In this document: positions 18,359-27,115 of the stretch, one piece after another
Numbering within the stretch: the first letter of the stretch is position 1
Layout: the number at the start of each line of letters is the position of its first letter
NCBI RefSeq assembly: GCF_001484765.1
Contig: NZ_LLXO01000007.1
Span: 1 to 64,000 of the forward strand
Origin: Entomohabitans teleogrylli
Lineage (GTDB): Bacteria; Pseudomonadota; Gammaproteobacteria; Enterobacterales; Enterobacteriaceae
Direction: 5' to 3'
Length of the DNA: 64,000 nt
Translations under genes and position numbers: made by a program
Notes under the pieces: model-generated
Told to the model about the DNA's origin: nothing
Databases searched by the model: none
What the model saw: only the letters and a program-made list of their open reading frames with translations

Positions 18359-19543
18359 ATGGACAGGAGAACGCTGCTTAAATCATCAGGATTATTATTG
18401 GGTGGGCTAACGTTAGGGCGCTTTTTGACCGGGACGGCGCACGCCGGCCAGACGGCGACAATGTCGGTTTTAGGCGGTATTGGCGCGCTGCAGGCCCCGT
18501 CGCAGGCCCATCCACTGCTGCTTAATTTTAACGAAAATTCACTGGGCATGTCGCCTCTGGCGCGTCAGGCGATAGTGGAGGCGCTTCCCCAGGCATTTCG
18601 TTACCCGGATGCCGCCAGAGAGGCATTAATTGAGAAAATAGCCCGGGCGCATCAGCTGGAAACGGCGCAAATTTCGCTGGGCAACGGTTCGTCCGAGTCG
18701 ATTCAGGCGGCGGTACAGATGGCCGTTTTCCAGGCTCGAAAAGCGGGTAAGGCGGTACAACTGGTCGTGCCGGATCCGACGTTTAACTACGCTGAGCTGT
18801 ATGCCTCCGCACTGGGAGTGACCGTGGTTAAAGTGGCGTTGAACGCTAATCTGGCGTTTGATATCGCCGCATTGCAGCAGGCCGCGGCGGGTTTTGACGG
18901 GGTTTCGATTATCTATCTGTGTAATCCGAACAACCCGACAGCAACGATCGCGCCATCCAGCCAACTGGAATCATGGATCACGTCCGCGCCGGAAAATAGC
19001 TGGTTTATCCTTGATGAGGCCTACGCCGAGTTTGTTACCGATCCCGCTTTCCGTAGCGCTATCGGGCTGGTTAAACAGGGCCGCAAGAATCTGATTGTGA
19101 CCAGAACGTTCTCGAAAATTTATGCGCTGGCTGGGTTGCGTATTGGCTATGCCGTCGCTCACGCGGATATCATTGCGCAGACGGAAGCGTTCATGTCGCT
19201 GGACAATACCAATATGACGGGCGCGGTAGCGGCGCTTGCCTCCCTGGAAGATCGCGCTTTCCTGGCCAACAGCCTGGCGTCGACGGACGCGGCGCGTAAA
19301 ATTGTCACCACGGCGCTGGATAAACTGGGGCTGGAGTATCTGCCTTCGCAGGCAAACTTTATTTTTCACAAAGTACCGGGAGAAGTGAAAACCTACCAGC
19401 AACGGATGAAAGAACACCATGTGTTTGTCGGCCGGGAGTTTCCGCCGGCGACGGGCTGGAATCGCCTGACTCTGGGCACGCCGCAGGAGATGAGTCAGTT
19501 TGTGGATATCCTGAATACTTTCAGAGAGAAAGGATGGGTATAA
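18359..19543 (+). CDS. Tat-exported HisC-like PLP aminotransferase
   Basis: A 394-residue fold-type I aminotransferase closest to histidinol-phosphate aminotransferase. Core motifs are complete: FNENSLGMSP near residue 57, CNPNNPT at 188-194, DEAYAEF at 219-225 and the PLP lysine Lys253 in TFSKIYALAGLRIGYA. Unlike biosynthetic HisC it starts with a twin-arginine signal: MDRRTLLKSSG, a hydrophobic stretch to residue 24, and AHA before a likely cleavage near residue 29. So it should be exported folded with its cofactor to the periplasm. GAGG lies 8 bases before ATG 18359. It is outside any his operon, next to a carboxylate-type permease and divergent from a YbaK-like gene. Substrate and periplasmic role are unknown. 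Confidence 0.85.
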   Translation: MDRRTLLKSSGLLLGGLTLGRFLTGTAHAGQTATMSVLGGIGALQAPSQAHPLLLNFNENSLGMSPLARQAIVEALPQAFRYPDAAREALIEKIARAHQLETAQISLGNGSSESIQAAVQMAVFQARKAGKAVQLVVPDPTFNYAELYASALGVTVVKVALNANLAFDIAALQQAAAGFDGVSIIYLCNPNNPTATIAPSSQLESWITSAPENSWFILDEAYAEFVTDPAFRSAIGLVKQGRKNLIVTRTFSKIYALAGLRIGYAVAHADIIAQTEAFMSLDNTNMTGAVAALASLEDRAFLANSLASTDAARKIVTTALDKLGLEYLPSQANFIFHKVPGEVKTYQQRMKEHHVFVGREFPPATGWNRLTLGTPQEMSQFVDILNTFREKGWV

Positions 19544-19562
19544 GGTCGCAGTGCCTGTAACA

Positions 19563-19592
19563 GTAAAAAAACAGCCGGGCGCTGTGGCCCGG
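19563..19592 (-). terminator. Terminator of fhuF
   Basis: On the minus strand CCGGGC and GCCCGG pair around a 6-base loop and lead into CTGTTTTTTT. It lies between the converging aminotransferase and fhuF genes. Confidence 0.65.
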
Positions 19593-19617
19593 TTGGTTAC
19601 CTGCCGGCGGAAACTGT

Positions 19618-20406
19618 TTATTTCAGCGTGCAATCGCCGCACTGAGCGACGCCCGGTAGCCGGTTACGCTGGCAGCAGGTGCGCCGCGCGAGCAGGCCGT
19701 CACGAACGATCATCGTACGAAACAGCGGGTTTACATCGCCGTTGAGCAACAGGGGATCAAAGAAGAGCGGCTGGCGAAGTTCATTGAACAGCGTCTCGCC
19801 GATAAGCGGTTTGATCTCATTCAGGAACCAGCCTGCCAGATAGCCGGTATTGCTCCAGATAAGTTTGCCGTTGATATCCCCGGTCTGCTCCAGCGCTTCC
19901 ACCAGCGGAGCGACCACGCCGCGCCACAAAATTTCCAGGCGCTGGCGGGGGCTCTGGCGACTGGTTGCCTGGTCCGGGCGGGTATCGATATCGAACTTAG
20001 CTGCCCGGCCGGTTTCGTGAAACCGGGCATAAATACGTCGGGTCGATAAGTCCGGTACCAGCGGTTGTGTCAGCATTATCAGCATCAGCGGCGGAACCAG
20101 CAGGCCGATATACCACTGGGTCCACAGGGATTTCAGCGGCTTATTTTCACGATGCTTGTGCGGATCGTTGCGGTAAATATGATCGCTGTAGACGGCCAGC
20201 AGGGAGGCCAATACGACCGGCTGGCGCCATTCATCCAGCGTCATCCCCCGCTGCGCAGGCTGCCGGGTAAAGGTTATCAGTTCGTTGAAGTAGGGGCGCC
20301 GGGCGGCAAAACTATCATGCAGGGTCTGGCTGAGCGGCGGAGCGCCAACTGCCATATCCGGGGGACGGATTGACTCATCCAGGAGTAAAGCGCTTCGCAG
20401 GGCCAT
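19618..20406 (-). CDS. fhuF: FhuF, ferric siderophore reductase
   Basis: FhuF is a cytoplasmic [2Fe-2S] protein that reduces iron in hydroxamate siderophores such as ferrioxamine and ferrichrome. The 262 residues equal the E. coli length. The C-terminal cluster-binding motif is intact: Cys244-Cys245, then Cys256 and Cys259 (RRTCCQRNRLPGVAQCGDC), a CC-x10-C-x2-C pattern. AVYSDHIYRN and SLWTQWYIGLLVPPLML are further conserved blocks. The start at 20406 matches E. coli; the frame is open to 20418. A Fur-like site lies directly upstream, as expected for this iron-starvation gene. Confidence 0.95.
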   Translation of the reverse strand: MALRSALLLDESIRPPDMAVGAPPLSQTLHDSFAARRPYFNELITFTRQPAQRGMTLDEWRQPVVLASLLAVYSDHIYRNDPHKHRENKPLKSLWTQWYIGLLVPPLMLIMLTQPLVPDLSTRRIYARFHETGRAAKFDIDTRPDQATSRQSPRQRLEILWRGVVAPLVEALEQTGDINGKLIWSNTGYLAGWFLNEIKPLIGETLFNELRQPLFFDPLLLNGDVNPLFRTMIVRDGLLARRTCCQRNRLPGVAQCGDCTLK

Positions 20407-20427
20407 GAATGTTACCATAAATCTAAA

Positions 20428-20450
20428 TGATAATTATTTTTAATATTATC
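20428..20450. promoter_or_regulatory. Fur-like operator of fhuF
   Basis: TGATAAT at 20428-20434 is a perfect Fur half site and ATTATC at 20445-20450 is an inverted partner; the DNA between is A/T only. It lies 22 bp upstream of the fhuF start. Confidence 0.6.
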
Positions 20451-20484
20451 TTTCTGACCAAATGGTGACAAGGGGAATCTCGGT

Positions 20485-21552
20485 TTATGACGGCATTCCT
20501 GACTGGTCATACTGATCGGCGGTAAGGATATGGTTGCGCCCCATCCGCTTGGCGGCATATAGCGCTTTATCTGCCTGAGCCAGGGCGGGGGCAACATCCG
20601 CTGTCGGCAGAGGGGCAATACCGATACTCACCGTGACACTGGTCGCTACGCCGTCATTGAACAGATGTGGGATTTTCAGCTCGAAGATCTGCTGGCGGAT
20701 GCGCTCCGCCGTCTGGCAGGCATGCTCAATACTGGTATTGGCAAGAACTATCATAAATTCTTCGCCGCCGTAGCGGGTCACAATATCCCGGGAACGCACC
20801 GCATTGCGGATCGCGCTGGAAACCCGGATTAGCGCCTGATCGCCCATCGCGTGGCCATAGTGATCGTTGTAGGCCTTAAAGTGATCGATATCCAGCAGCA
20901 GAATATGATGGGGTTGATCAAAGTGCAGGTTATCGAGACGGTTTTGCAGGCCGCGCCGGTTATACAGTCCGGTAAGCGGATCCAACATACTCAGATCGTT
21001 CAGCGTCTCTTTTTCCTGCTGGAGTCGATTCATCAGATCCAGCGCAAAGGCATCATTACGCTTCTGTATCAGGTACTGGATAGTGATACCGATAGTGGGC
21101 AGCGCGACAGAATACAGGATGTGCAGCAGATGTTCGCCACGATCCAGCCAGATAATAGTCAATGTGGGGGGCAGACAATGCAGGCAAAACGCCAGAACAT
21201 TATTGATAAAGGCAATGGCGCCAATAAATAAAATACTCAGTAGAGCAATTAACAAATATGCGGCGCCCGGATCGCTAATCATGCTGTTTTTCAACCAAAT
21301 ATGCCACGACCACAACAATCCAAATAATAACGAGGTGATATTATTATTCATCAGCCTGGCGCGATTTATCCACTGCCAGCCCAGCAGCAGGCTCGCCGCC
21401 AGAATCATCGTCACAGGCAGAGTGAACCGCGGTGTATTGGGGGCTGGATTAGCGATACTGAACAGTGCCGATATGGCATTGAGCAGAATAAACAGGTGCG
21501 ATGAGAGCCGGGATTTTTCATCCAGTAGCGCTCTCCAGGTTTGGGCCATCAT
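20485..21552 (-). CDS. Membrane diguanylate cyclase (GGDEF)
   Basis: The 355-residue protein has about six membrane helices in residues 18-165, a short linker helix (RLQQEKETLNDLSMLDPLTG) and a GGDEF domain from about 185 to 345. The catalytic motif is GGEEF at 262-266 and the product-inhibition I-site RxxD is present as RSRD at 253-256. So it should make cyclic di-GMP and be feedback-inhibited. LDIDHFKAYNDHYGH and SIGIA are further core motifs. There is no EAL domain. It is not found between fhuF and yjjZ in E. coli. It ends 78 bp before fhuF, with the fhuF Fur-like site in between. The signal sensed by the membrane part is unknown. Confidence 0.88.
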   Translation of the reverse strand: MMAQTWRALLDEKSRLSSHLFILLNAISALFSIANPAPNTPRFTLPVTMILAASLLLGWQWINRARLMNNNITSLLFGLLWSWHIWLKNSMISDPGAAYLLIALLSILFIGAIAFINNVLAFCLHCLPPTLTIIWLDRGEHLLHILYSVALPTIGITIQYLIQKRNDAFALDLMNRLQQEKETLNDLSMLDPLTGLYNRRGLQNRLDNLHFDQPHHILLLDIDHFKAYNDHYGHAMGDQALIRVSSAIRNAVRSRDIVTRYGGEEFMIVLANTSIEHACQTAERIRQQIFELKIPHLFNDGVATSVTVSIGIAPLPTADVAPALAQADKALYAAKRMGRNHILTADQYDQSGMPS

Positions 21553-21925
21553 ATTTTGCGTCGTTGTGTAATCTGTCGTGTCAGGAAAGCCCGGGCAATA
21601 TAAAGAGGGCGTCGCGAAAAAATATACCGTGATATTCCAGTAGGCTGAGGCGCCAGCGACCGATTGCGCGGCCTGTTCCCGGACTTTTCCCGGAACGGAG
21701 CATTTGCAACGCTCTGCCCGGCCGGTTTAATGGATTAGGGTATGTTTCGCGGCGATCCGGATTTTGATTGGCTTAAGAATTTTCCGGGTGAATTTATCAC
21801 CAATAATCATTCGTGTCATTACTGAAAACCAGAAATGGTCGTCAGCGCATTTGTCTTGCTGACAGATGAGAAATTTTATCATATGATATTAGTTATCATT
21901 CTTATTTCTGCGACAGGTGCTGACG
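21553..21925. other. Intergenic region between the diguanylate cyclase and the yjjZ-like gene
   Basis: This 373-bp gap contains the divergent promoters. The only site I can name is the Fur-like box at 21884-21898. No RNA gene or ORF is supported. Confidence 0.5.
21884..21898. promoter_or_regulatory. Fur-like operator of the yjjZ-like gene
   Basis: TGATATTAGTTATCA fits the 7-1-7 Fur consensus TGATAAT-N-ATTATCA with two mismatches. It lies 28 bp before the start of the small membrane protein gene. Confidence 0.6.
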
Positions 21926-22168
21926 ATGCAAAAGAGACTGGAGAGTGGATGGGGGATGCTTCTGCCCGGCCTGCTGGTGCTGACGCTGGCGATGTGGGAT
22001 CTGACATTCAGCGAATGGCGCGTGCTGCTGGTTGCGGCGCTGCTCAGCACCTCGGGGATGCTGTTTCACAAACGGCTGCGTCATTTTATTTTGTTACCGT
22101 CCTGCGTGGCGTTCGCCGGTAGTTTGTTGATGCTGATGATGAGTCTGGGGCTGTTTGCCGGAAGATAA
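21926..22168 (+). CDS. yjjZ: Small membrane protein, DUF1435-like (YjjZ position)
   Basis: An 80-residue protein with three predicted membrane helices: GMLLPGLLVLTLAMWDLTF, RVLLVAALLSTSGMLF and LLPSCVAFAGSLLMLMMSLG. The position between fhuF and the leucine tRNA operon is that of E. coli yjjZ, and the type fits the DUF1435 family; I rely on position and topology, not on an alignment. AGG lies about 8 bases before ATG 21926; a GTG at 21917 is also in frame. The Fur-like box just upstream suggests iron-starvation expression together with fhuF. Function is unknown. Confidence 0.65.
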   Translation: MQKRLESGWGMLLPGLLVLTLAMWDLTFSEWRVLLVAALLSTSGMLFHKRLRHFILLPSCVAFAGSLLMLMMSLGLFAGR

Positions 22169-22203
22169 CCGGAAGAGATAAATCGCAGGGAAATAACAGG
22201 AAG

Positions 22204-22290
22204 TGGTGCGAAGAGAGGGACTTGAACCCTCACGCCCGTTAAGGCACTAACACCTGAAGCTAGCGCGTCTACCAATTCCGCCACCTTCGC
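22204..22290 (-). tRNA. leuQ: tRNA-Leu (CAG), third copy
   Basis: An 87-base type II tRNA with a long variable arm, anticodon CAG within GCTTCAGGT, T loop GTTCAAG and encoded CCA (22204-22206). It is the promoter-distal copy. Its acceptor and T stems and variable arm differ from the other two copies; in particular the A5 position is paired with T here. Confidence 0.97.
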
Positions 22291-22313
22291 ACAGGGTTGA
22301 TATCATTTCGCAT

Positions 22314-22400
22314 TGGTGCGAGGGGGGGGACTTGAACCCCCACGTCCGTAAGAACACTAACACCTGAAGCTAGCGCGTCTACCAATTCCGCCACCTTCGC
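22314..22400 (-). tRNA. leuP: tRNA-Leu (CAG), second copy
   Basis: An 87-base tRNA-Leu with anticodon CAG and encoded CCA (22314-22316). It is identical to the first copy except in the variable arm (TGTTCTTACGGACG against TGTCCTTACGGACG). Spacing to the next copies is about 23-29 bp. Confidence 0.97.
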
Positions 22401-22429
22401 GCAGTGCGAACGATATCTTGCGTGGTTGT

Positions 22430-22516
22430 TGGTGCGAGGGGGGGGACTTGAACCCCCACGTCCGTAAGGACACTAACACCTGAAGCTAGCGCGTCTACCA
22501 ATTCCGCCACCTTCGC
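22430..22516 (-). tRNA. leuV: tRNA-Leu (CAG), first copy
   Basis: An 87-base tRNA-Leu with anticodon CAG and encoded CCA (22430-22432). It matches the known E. coli tRNA-Leu1 sequence as I remember it. It is first in the leuVPQ transcript. Confidence 0.97.
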
Positions 22517-22551
22517 ATACCGGCAATACTGTAGAAAGTATCGCAACCACG

Positions 22552-22586
22552 GAGGCGCATTCTAGATGTTTTCTGAACTTCGTCAA
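22552..22586 (-). promoter_or_regulatory. Stable-RNA promoter of the leuVPQ tRNA operon
   Basis: On the minus strand TTGACG (22586-22581), a 16-bp spacer and TAGAAT (22564-22559) are followed by the GC-rich discriminator GCGCCTCC, the pattern of stringently controlled tRNA and rRNA promoters. Confidence 0.75.
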
Positions 22587-22643
22587 TAGTTAATTGAACG
22601 CCGCTTTTCCGACTGGCGCAAAAAACGGCACTCGTCGCAAAAA

Positions 22644-23672
22644 TTAGCGCTTCGCGTTGCGCCCCATCACCGCCCGGTAAACTTTGAAACGCCCGGTCTG
22701 GGCAATCACTTCGTGGTTACCGAAGGTTTCATCCAGCTCCCGCGGGTAAGGGAGAAAGGCGTTGGCGACAATCCGCAGTTCGCCGCCGATATTCAGATGG
22801 CGCACCGCGCCGCGGATCAGGCTTTGCGCCGCGTCCAGGCTGGTCTGCAGGCCATCATGGAATGGCGGGTTGGAGACAATCATATCGAAACGGCCGTGAA
22901 TGTCGGAAAAGACATTACTGGCGATGACTTCTCCGCTGATATCGTTAACCTGTAATGTGGCGCGACTGGCGGCGACCGCCGGCGCGGAGACGTCGCACAG
23001 GGTTAGACGCACTTTCGGCGAATGTCTGGCGAGGGTGGCGGCCAGCACACCAGCTCCGCAACCCACATCAAGCACTTTACCTTTGGTATGCGGCATAAGG
23101 GTGGAAACCAACAACTGGCTGCCGGGATCCAGCCCGTCGCGGCTGAACACGCCCGGCAGGGTTTTAATGGTCAAGCCATCGACCTGATATTGATCCCACC
23201 AGTCGTCGGCATTGAATGAGGGACGGTTTTCCAGGCGGCCATGATACAGCCCGCAGCGACGGGCGCTGTCTACTTTATTCAGCGGTGCGAATGCCGCCAG
23301 CATCTGCTCGGCGCTGCGCACTCCGCTGCGATTCTCCCCGACCACGAAGATGTCGCAGCCAGTCGGCAGCAGCGACAGTAAGTTCAGCAACTGAAACTGT
23401 GCCTCAGGTTTGTTTTTCGGCCAGTAATAGATCAGAGTGTCGCTGTCAGCAATAGTGTCAGCGTCTGCCGCCAGGCCGTAGCTGGCCTGCTCGCCCATAC
23501 GCGCGCTCAGGGTCTGCCAGTGATGGTACTGCTGGGTAAATGCCCGGCTTTGCGCGCAGGTGAAGCGGGCAGGCAGGTCATCCTGCAGGTCGCCGGCGAA
23601 TAAAATGCGGCTATCCTGGAAATCATCACTGTGGCGTAGCAGCACTTCGCTGGCCGGGGTTAACGCAGACAT
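22644..23672 (-). CDS. rsmC: 16S rRNA m2G1207 methyltransferase RsmC
   Basis: RsmC methylates N2 of G1207 in 16S rRNA within the 30S subunit, using S-adenosylmethionine. The 342-residue product has a degenerate N-terminal methyltransferase-like domain (1-165) and a catalytic C-terminal domain. The SAM-binding motif is [17 protein letters not shown] and the N-methyltransferase motif IV is [11 protein letters not shown] 23672 is where homology to E. coli ([18 protein letters not shown]) starts; an in-frame upstream start at 23690 is unlikely. It is divergent from holD, with about 135 bp between. Confidence 0.97.
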   Translation of the reverse strand: MSALTPASEVLLRHSDDFQDSRILFAGDLQDDLPARFTCAQSRAFTQQYHHWQTLSARMGEQASYGLAADADTIADSDTLIYYWPKNKPEAQFQLLNLLSLLPTGCDIFVVGENRSGVRSAEQMLAAFAPLNKVDSARRCGLYHGRLENRPSFNADDWWDQYQVDGLTIKTLPGVFSRDGLDPGSQLLVSTLMPHTKGKVLDVGCGAGVLAATLARHSPKVRLTLCDVSAPAVAASRATLQVNDISGEVIASNVFSDIHGRFDMIVSNPPFHDGLQTSLDAAQSLIRGAVRHLNIGGELRIVANAFLPYPRELDETFGNHEVIAQTGRFKVYRAVMGRNAKR

Positions 23673-23807
23673 GGCAACACTCCTTCTCAAACAGAGCGGC
23701 GATTATACACGTAATCCAGCGGGCTGCCTCTCTGTTGGCTGCGGTCGTGGCATGCCGCGGCCGGATTTGCTATATTTGCGCCCTCCCATCGTAAAACAGG
23801 TTTCGCT

Positions 23808-24221
23808 ATGGCTTCCCGACGTGACTGGCAATTACAGCAGCTGGGTATTACCCGCTGGATATTGCGTCGCCCGGCGGTGTTGCAGGGCGAAATCGCGATT
23901 GCGCTGCCGGAACATATTCGTCTGGTGGTGGTGGCGCAACCCGCGCCGGCCCTCGACAACCCGCTGATCGGCGATGTGTTGCGCAGCATGGCGCTGACGC
24001 CGGACCGGGTACTGCCGTTGACTCCCGATCGGGTCGCGATGCTGCCGGAGAAACACCGCTGCAATAGCTGGTGTCTGGGCGTGGATGTGCCGCTGGGGTT
24101 AAGCGGCGTCAGGCTGGTCTCTCCCGGTCTGGAAGAACTTCAGCACAGCGGCGCGGCGCGGGCCGCGCTGTGGCGACAAATTTGCGAACATGAACAAGAT
24201 ATCTTTGCTACTGCCGGCTGA
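23808..24221 (+). CDS. holD: DNA polymerase III psi subunit
   Basis: HolD (psi) joins chi (HolC) to the clamp loader of the DNA polymerase III holoenzyme and so couples it to SSB. The 137 residues equal the E. coli length. The N-terminus SRRDWQLQQLGITRWILRRP is strongly conserved, and this is the segment that contacts the clamp loader. The C-terminus is more variable. The last 32 bp overlap the start of rimI, the same arrangement as in E. coli. Confidence 0.95.
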   Translation: MASRRDWQLQQLGITRWILRRPAVLQGEIAIALPEHIRLVVVAQPAPALDNPLIGDVLRSMALTPDRVLPLTPDRVAMLPEKHRCNSWCLGVDVPLGLSGVRLVSPGLEELQHSGAARAALWRQICEHEQDIFATAG

Positions 24222-24633
24222 CCTGGCGGCGGCGTATGCCATTGAGCAGCGCAGTCACGCGTTTCCCTGGACGGAAAAAACCTTCTCCGGCAATCAGGGA
24301 GAGCGCTATCTGAATTTCAAACTGGAAACTGACGGCGTAATCGCCGCTTTTGCCATTACCCAGGTGGTGCTGGATGAGGCTACGCTGTTTAATATCGCCG
24401 TTGATCCGCGTTACCAGCGGCGTGGGCTCGGCAGAGCGCTGTTAAGTCACATTATCAGCGAACTTGAGGCGCGCAATGTGCTGACCCTGTGGCTGGAGGT
24501 GCGGGCGTCGAACGCGGCCGCTATCGCCCTGTATGAAGATTTGGGATTTAACGAAGCCACGGTGCGGCGTAATTACTACCCTACGGCCGGCGGGCGGGAA
24601 GACGCGATTGTGATGGCGCTGCCGCTGGGTTAA
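24190..24633 (+). CDS. rimI: Ribosomal protein S18 N-alpha-acetyltransferase
   Basis: RimI acetylates the N-terminal alanine of ribosomal protein S18. The 147-residue GNAT protein carries the acetyl-CoA loop RRGLGRALLSHI near residue 77, and NAAAIALYEDLGFNEATVRRNYYP with the conserved tyrosines. Start ATG 24190 lies inside holD, so translation is probably coupled. The length is one residue off the E. coli protein. Confidence 0.96.
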   Translation: MNKISLLLPADLAAAYAIEQRSHAFPWTEKTFSGNQGERYLNFKLETDGVIAAFAITQVVLDEATLFNIAVDPRYQRRGLGRALLSHIISELEARNVLTLWLEVRASNAAAIALYEDLGFNEATVRRNYYPTAGGREDAIVMALPLG

Positions 24634-24679
24634 CGGCGGGTGAATCAGACACTGAAAACCGGGATAAGAAGGTGACCTT

Positions 24680-25360
24680 ATGAAGTGGGACTGGATACTT
24701 TTTGATGCCGACGAAACGCTCTTTACCTTTGATGCGTTTGGTGGTTTACAGCGGATGTTTCTTGATTACAGCGTGACTTTTACTGCAGATGATTTCCAGG
24801 ACTATCAGGCGGTGAATAAACCGTTGTGGGTGGACTATCAGAATGGCGCGATCAGCGCGCTGCAATTGCAGCACCGGCGCTTTCAGGGCTGGGCGGATCG
24901 GCTGAATGTGCCGGCGGAAGATCTCAATAATGCGTTCCTGAACGCCATGGCGGAGATCTGCGCGCCTTTACCCGGCGCGGTAGCACTGCTGAATGCCCTG
25001 AAAGGGAAAGTGCGGCTGGGGATCATCACCAATGGTTTTACCGCGCTTCAGCAAATCCGCCTGATGCGTACCGGGCTGCGCGACTATTTCGATTTGCTGG
25101 TGATTTCCGAGCAGGTTGGAGTGGCGAAGCCGGACCGGCGTATTTTCGATTATGCCCTGCAACAGGCGGGCAACCCCGACCGCCAGCGGGTGCTGATGGT
25201 GGGGGATACGGCAGAATCGGATATCCTCGGCGGCAATAATGCCGGCCTGGCGACCTGCTGGTTGAATGCTCATCAGCGTCCGCTGCCGCAGGGCGTCGAG
25301 CCGGACTGGACCGTCGCTTCATTAAGCGAACTGGAACAACTGCTGCTCCCGGCCCGTTAA
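24680..25360 (+). CDS. yjjG: Pyrimidine 5'-nucleotidase YjjG
   Basis: YjjG is a HAD-superfamily phosphatase that hydrolyses dUMP, dTMP, UMP and some non-canonical pyrimidine nucleotides, giving a house-cleaning role. In the 226 residues the nucleophile motif is FDADET (Asp9, Asp11), motif II is IITNG near residue 117, the catalytic Lys is in [11 protein letters not shown], and motif IV is [15 protein letters not shown]-rich hairpin at 25365-25390 follows the stop but lacks a T tract. It is followed by prfC as in E. coli. Confidence 0.95.
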   Translation: MKWDWILFDADETLFTFDAFGGLQRMFLDYSVTFTADDFQDYQAVNKPLWVDYQNGAISALQLQHRRFQGWADRLNVPAEDLNNAFLNAMAEICAPLPGAVALLNALKGKVRLGIITNGFTALQQIRLMRTGLRDYFDLLVISEQVGVAKPDRRIFDYALQQAGNPDRQRVLMVGDTAESDILGGNNAGLATCWLNAHQRPLPQGVEPDWTVASLSELEQLLLPAR

Positions 25361-25493
25361 CGCTTTCAGGCGCCCGACGCGGCGCCTGGAATAAACATTG
25401 ATTGCCTGCCCCCGGTGGATGAGTAAAATAGCCGCATTTTTGGTATTTCACACCGTGCGGCCTGTACCGCGCGCTTACACAGAAGACTGAATG

Positions 25494-27083
25494 ATGACAC
25501 TGTCTCCTTATTTACAAGAGGTGGCGAAGCGTCGCACCTTTGCCATTATCTCGCACCCGGACGCCGGTAAAACCACCATCACCGAAAAGGTGTTACTGTT
25601 CGGACAGGCTATTCAGACCGCCGGGACCGTCAAGGGCCGCGGTTCCAGCCAGCATGCCAAATCGGACTGGATGGAGATGGAAAAACAGCGCGGTATCTCT
25701 ATCACCACTTCGGTGATGCAGTTTCCGTATCACGACTGCCTGGTCAATCTGCTTGATACCCCAGGGCACGAGGACTTCTCGGAAGATACCTACCGTACGC
25801 TGACAGCGGTGGACTGCTGCCTGATGGTTATCGACGCCGCAAAAGGGGTCGAGGATCGTACCCGCAAGTTGATGGAAGTCACGCGCCTGCGCGATACGCC
25901 GATCCTGACGTTTATGAACAAGCTTGACCGTGATATCCGCGATCCGATGGAACTGCTGGATGAGGTGGAGAACGAGCTGAAAATCGCCTGTGCCCCTATT
26001 ACCTGGCCGATTGGCTGCGGCAAGCTGTTCAAAGGGGTGTACCACCTCTATAAAGACGAAACCTATCTGTATCAGAGCGGTCAGGGTCATACCATCCAGG
26101 AAGTGCGTATCGTTAAAGGGCTGGATAACCCGGATCTGGACGCCGCCGTGGGCGAGGACCTGGCACAGCAGCTGCGCGATGAGCTGGAACTGGTACAGGG
26201 GGCGTCCCACGAATTTGATGAAGAACTGTTTCTGAGCGGCGAAATCACCCCGGTGTTCTTCGGCACCGCGCTGGGCAACTTTGGCGTGGATCATATGCTC
26301 GACGGCCTGGTGGAGTGGGCGCCGGCGCCGATGCCGCGCAAAACCGATGTGCGCGAAGTTGAGGCCAGCGAAGAGAAATTCTCCGGCTTCGTGTTCAAGA
26401 TCCAGGCCAACATGGATCCAAAGCACCGCGATCGGGTGGCCTTTATGCGCGTGGTGTCCGGTAAATATGAAAAAGGGATGAAACTGCGCCAGGTACGTAT
26501 CGGTAAAGATGTGGTGATTTCCGATGCGCTGACCTTTATGGCCGGTGACCGTTCTCATGTCGAAGAAGCTTACCCGGGCGATATCATCGGGCTGCATAAC
26601 CACGGCACCATTCAGATCGGCGATACTTTTACTCAGGGTGAAATGATGAAATTCACCGGTATCCCCAACTTCGCGCCGGAACTGTTCCGCCGGATCCGCC
26701 TGAAGGATCCGCTTAAGCAGAAGCAATTGCTGAAGGGGCTGGTACAACTGTCCGAAGAGGGCGCAGTACAGGTATTTCGCCCCATCGCCAATAACGATCT
26801 GATTGTCGGCGCAGTAGGGGTACTGCAGTTTGACGTGGTGGTGGCACGTCTGAAGAGCGAGTACAACGTTGAAGCTATCTACGAGTCGGTGAACGTGGCC
26901 ACGGCCCGTTGGGTGGAGAGCGGAGACGTGAAGAAATTCGAAGAGTTCAAGCGTAAGAACGAAATTCAACTGGCGCTGGACGGCGGCGATAACCTGACCT
27001 ACATCGCCCCGACGATGGTGAACCTGAATCTGACTCAGGAACGCTATCCGGACGTTACCTTCCGTAAAACCCGCGAACATTAA
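25494..27083 (+). CDS. prfC: Peptide chain release factor 3
   Basis: RF3 is a translational GTPase that recycles RF1 and RF2 after peptide release. The 529-residue product is collinear with E. coli RF3. The G domain has SHPDAGKTT (G1), RGISITTS (switch I), DTPGHEDF (G3) and NKLDRD (G4), followed by the domain 2 and 3 segments (e.g. [20 protein letters not shown]). I chose the second of two adjacent ATG codons because it gives the E. coli length; no strong ribosome site distinguishes them. Confidence 0.97.
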   Translation: MTLSPYLQEVAKRRTFAIISHPDAGKTTITEKVLLFGQAIQTAGTVKGRGSSQHAKSDWMEMEKQRGISITTSVMQFPYHDCLVNLLDTPGHEDFSEDTYRTLTAVDCCLMVIDAAKGVEDRTRKLMEVTRLRDTPILTFMNKLDRDIRDPMELLDEVENELKIACAPITWPIGCGKLFKGVYHLYKDETYLYQSGQGHTIQEVRIVKGLDNPDLDAAVGEDLAQQLRDELELVQGASHEFDEELFLSGEITPVFFGTALGNFGVDHMLDGLVEWAPAPMPRKTDVREVEASEEKFSGFVFKIQANMDPKHRDRVAFMRVVSGKYEKGMKLRQVRIGKDVVISDALTFMAGDRSHVEEAYPGDIIGLHNHGTIQIGDTFTQGEMMKFTGIPNFAPELFRRIRLKDPLKQKQLLKGLVQLSEEGAVQVFRPIANNDLIVGAVGVLQFDVVVARLKSEYNVEAIYESVNVATARWVESGDVKKFEEFKRKNEIQLALDGGDNLTYIAPTMVNLNLTQERYPDVTFRKTREH

Positions 27084-27089
27084 TCCCTC

Positions 27090-27115
27090 CGGGCGCTGCG
27101 GCGCCCGTCTTTCCT
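27090..27115 (+). terminator. Terminator of prfC
   Basis: CGGGCGC and GCGCCCG pair around a TGCG loop, followed by TCTTTCCT. It stands 6 bp after the prfC stop. Confidence 0.7.

Noticed and set aside
22169-22203. Terminator after the tRNA-Leu operon
   Set aside because: No stem with a T tract on the minus strand, only a short direct repeat CCGGAAGA.
25593-27080. 495-codon frame antisense to prfC
   Set aside because: A shadow of the highly biased prfC codon use; rich in His, Gln and Arg, with no start signal and no recognisable family.
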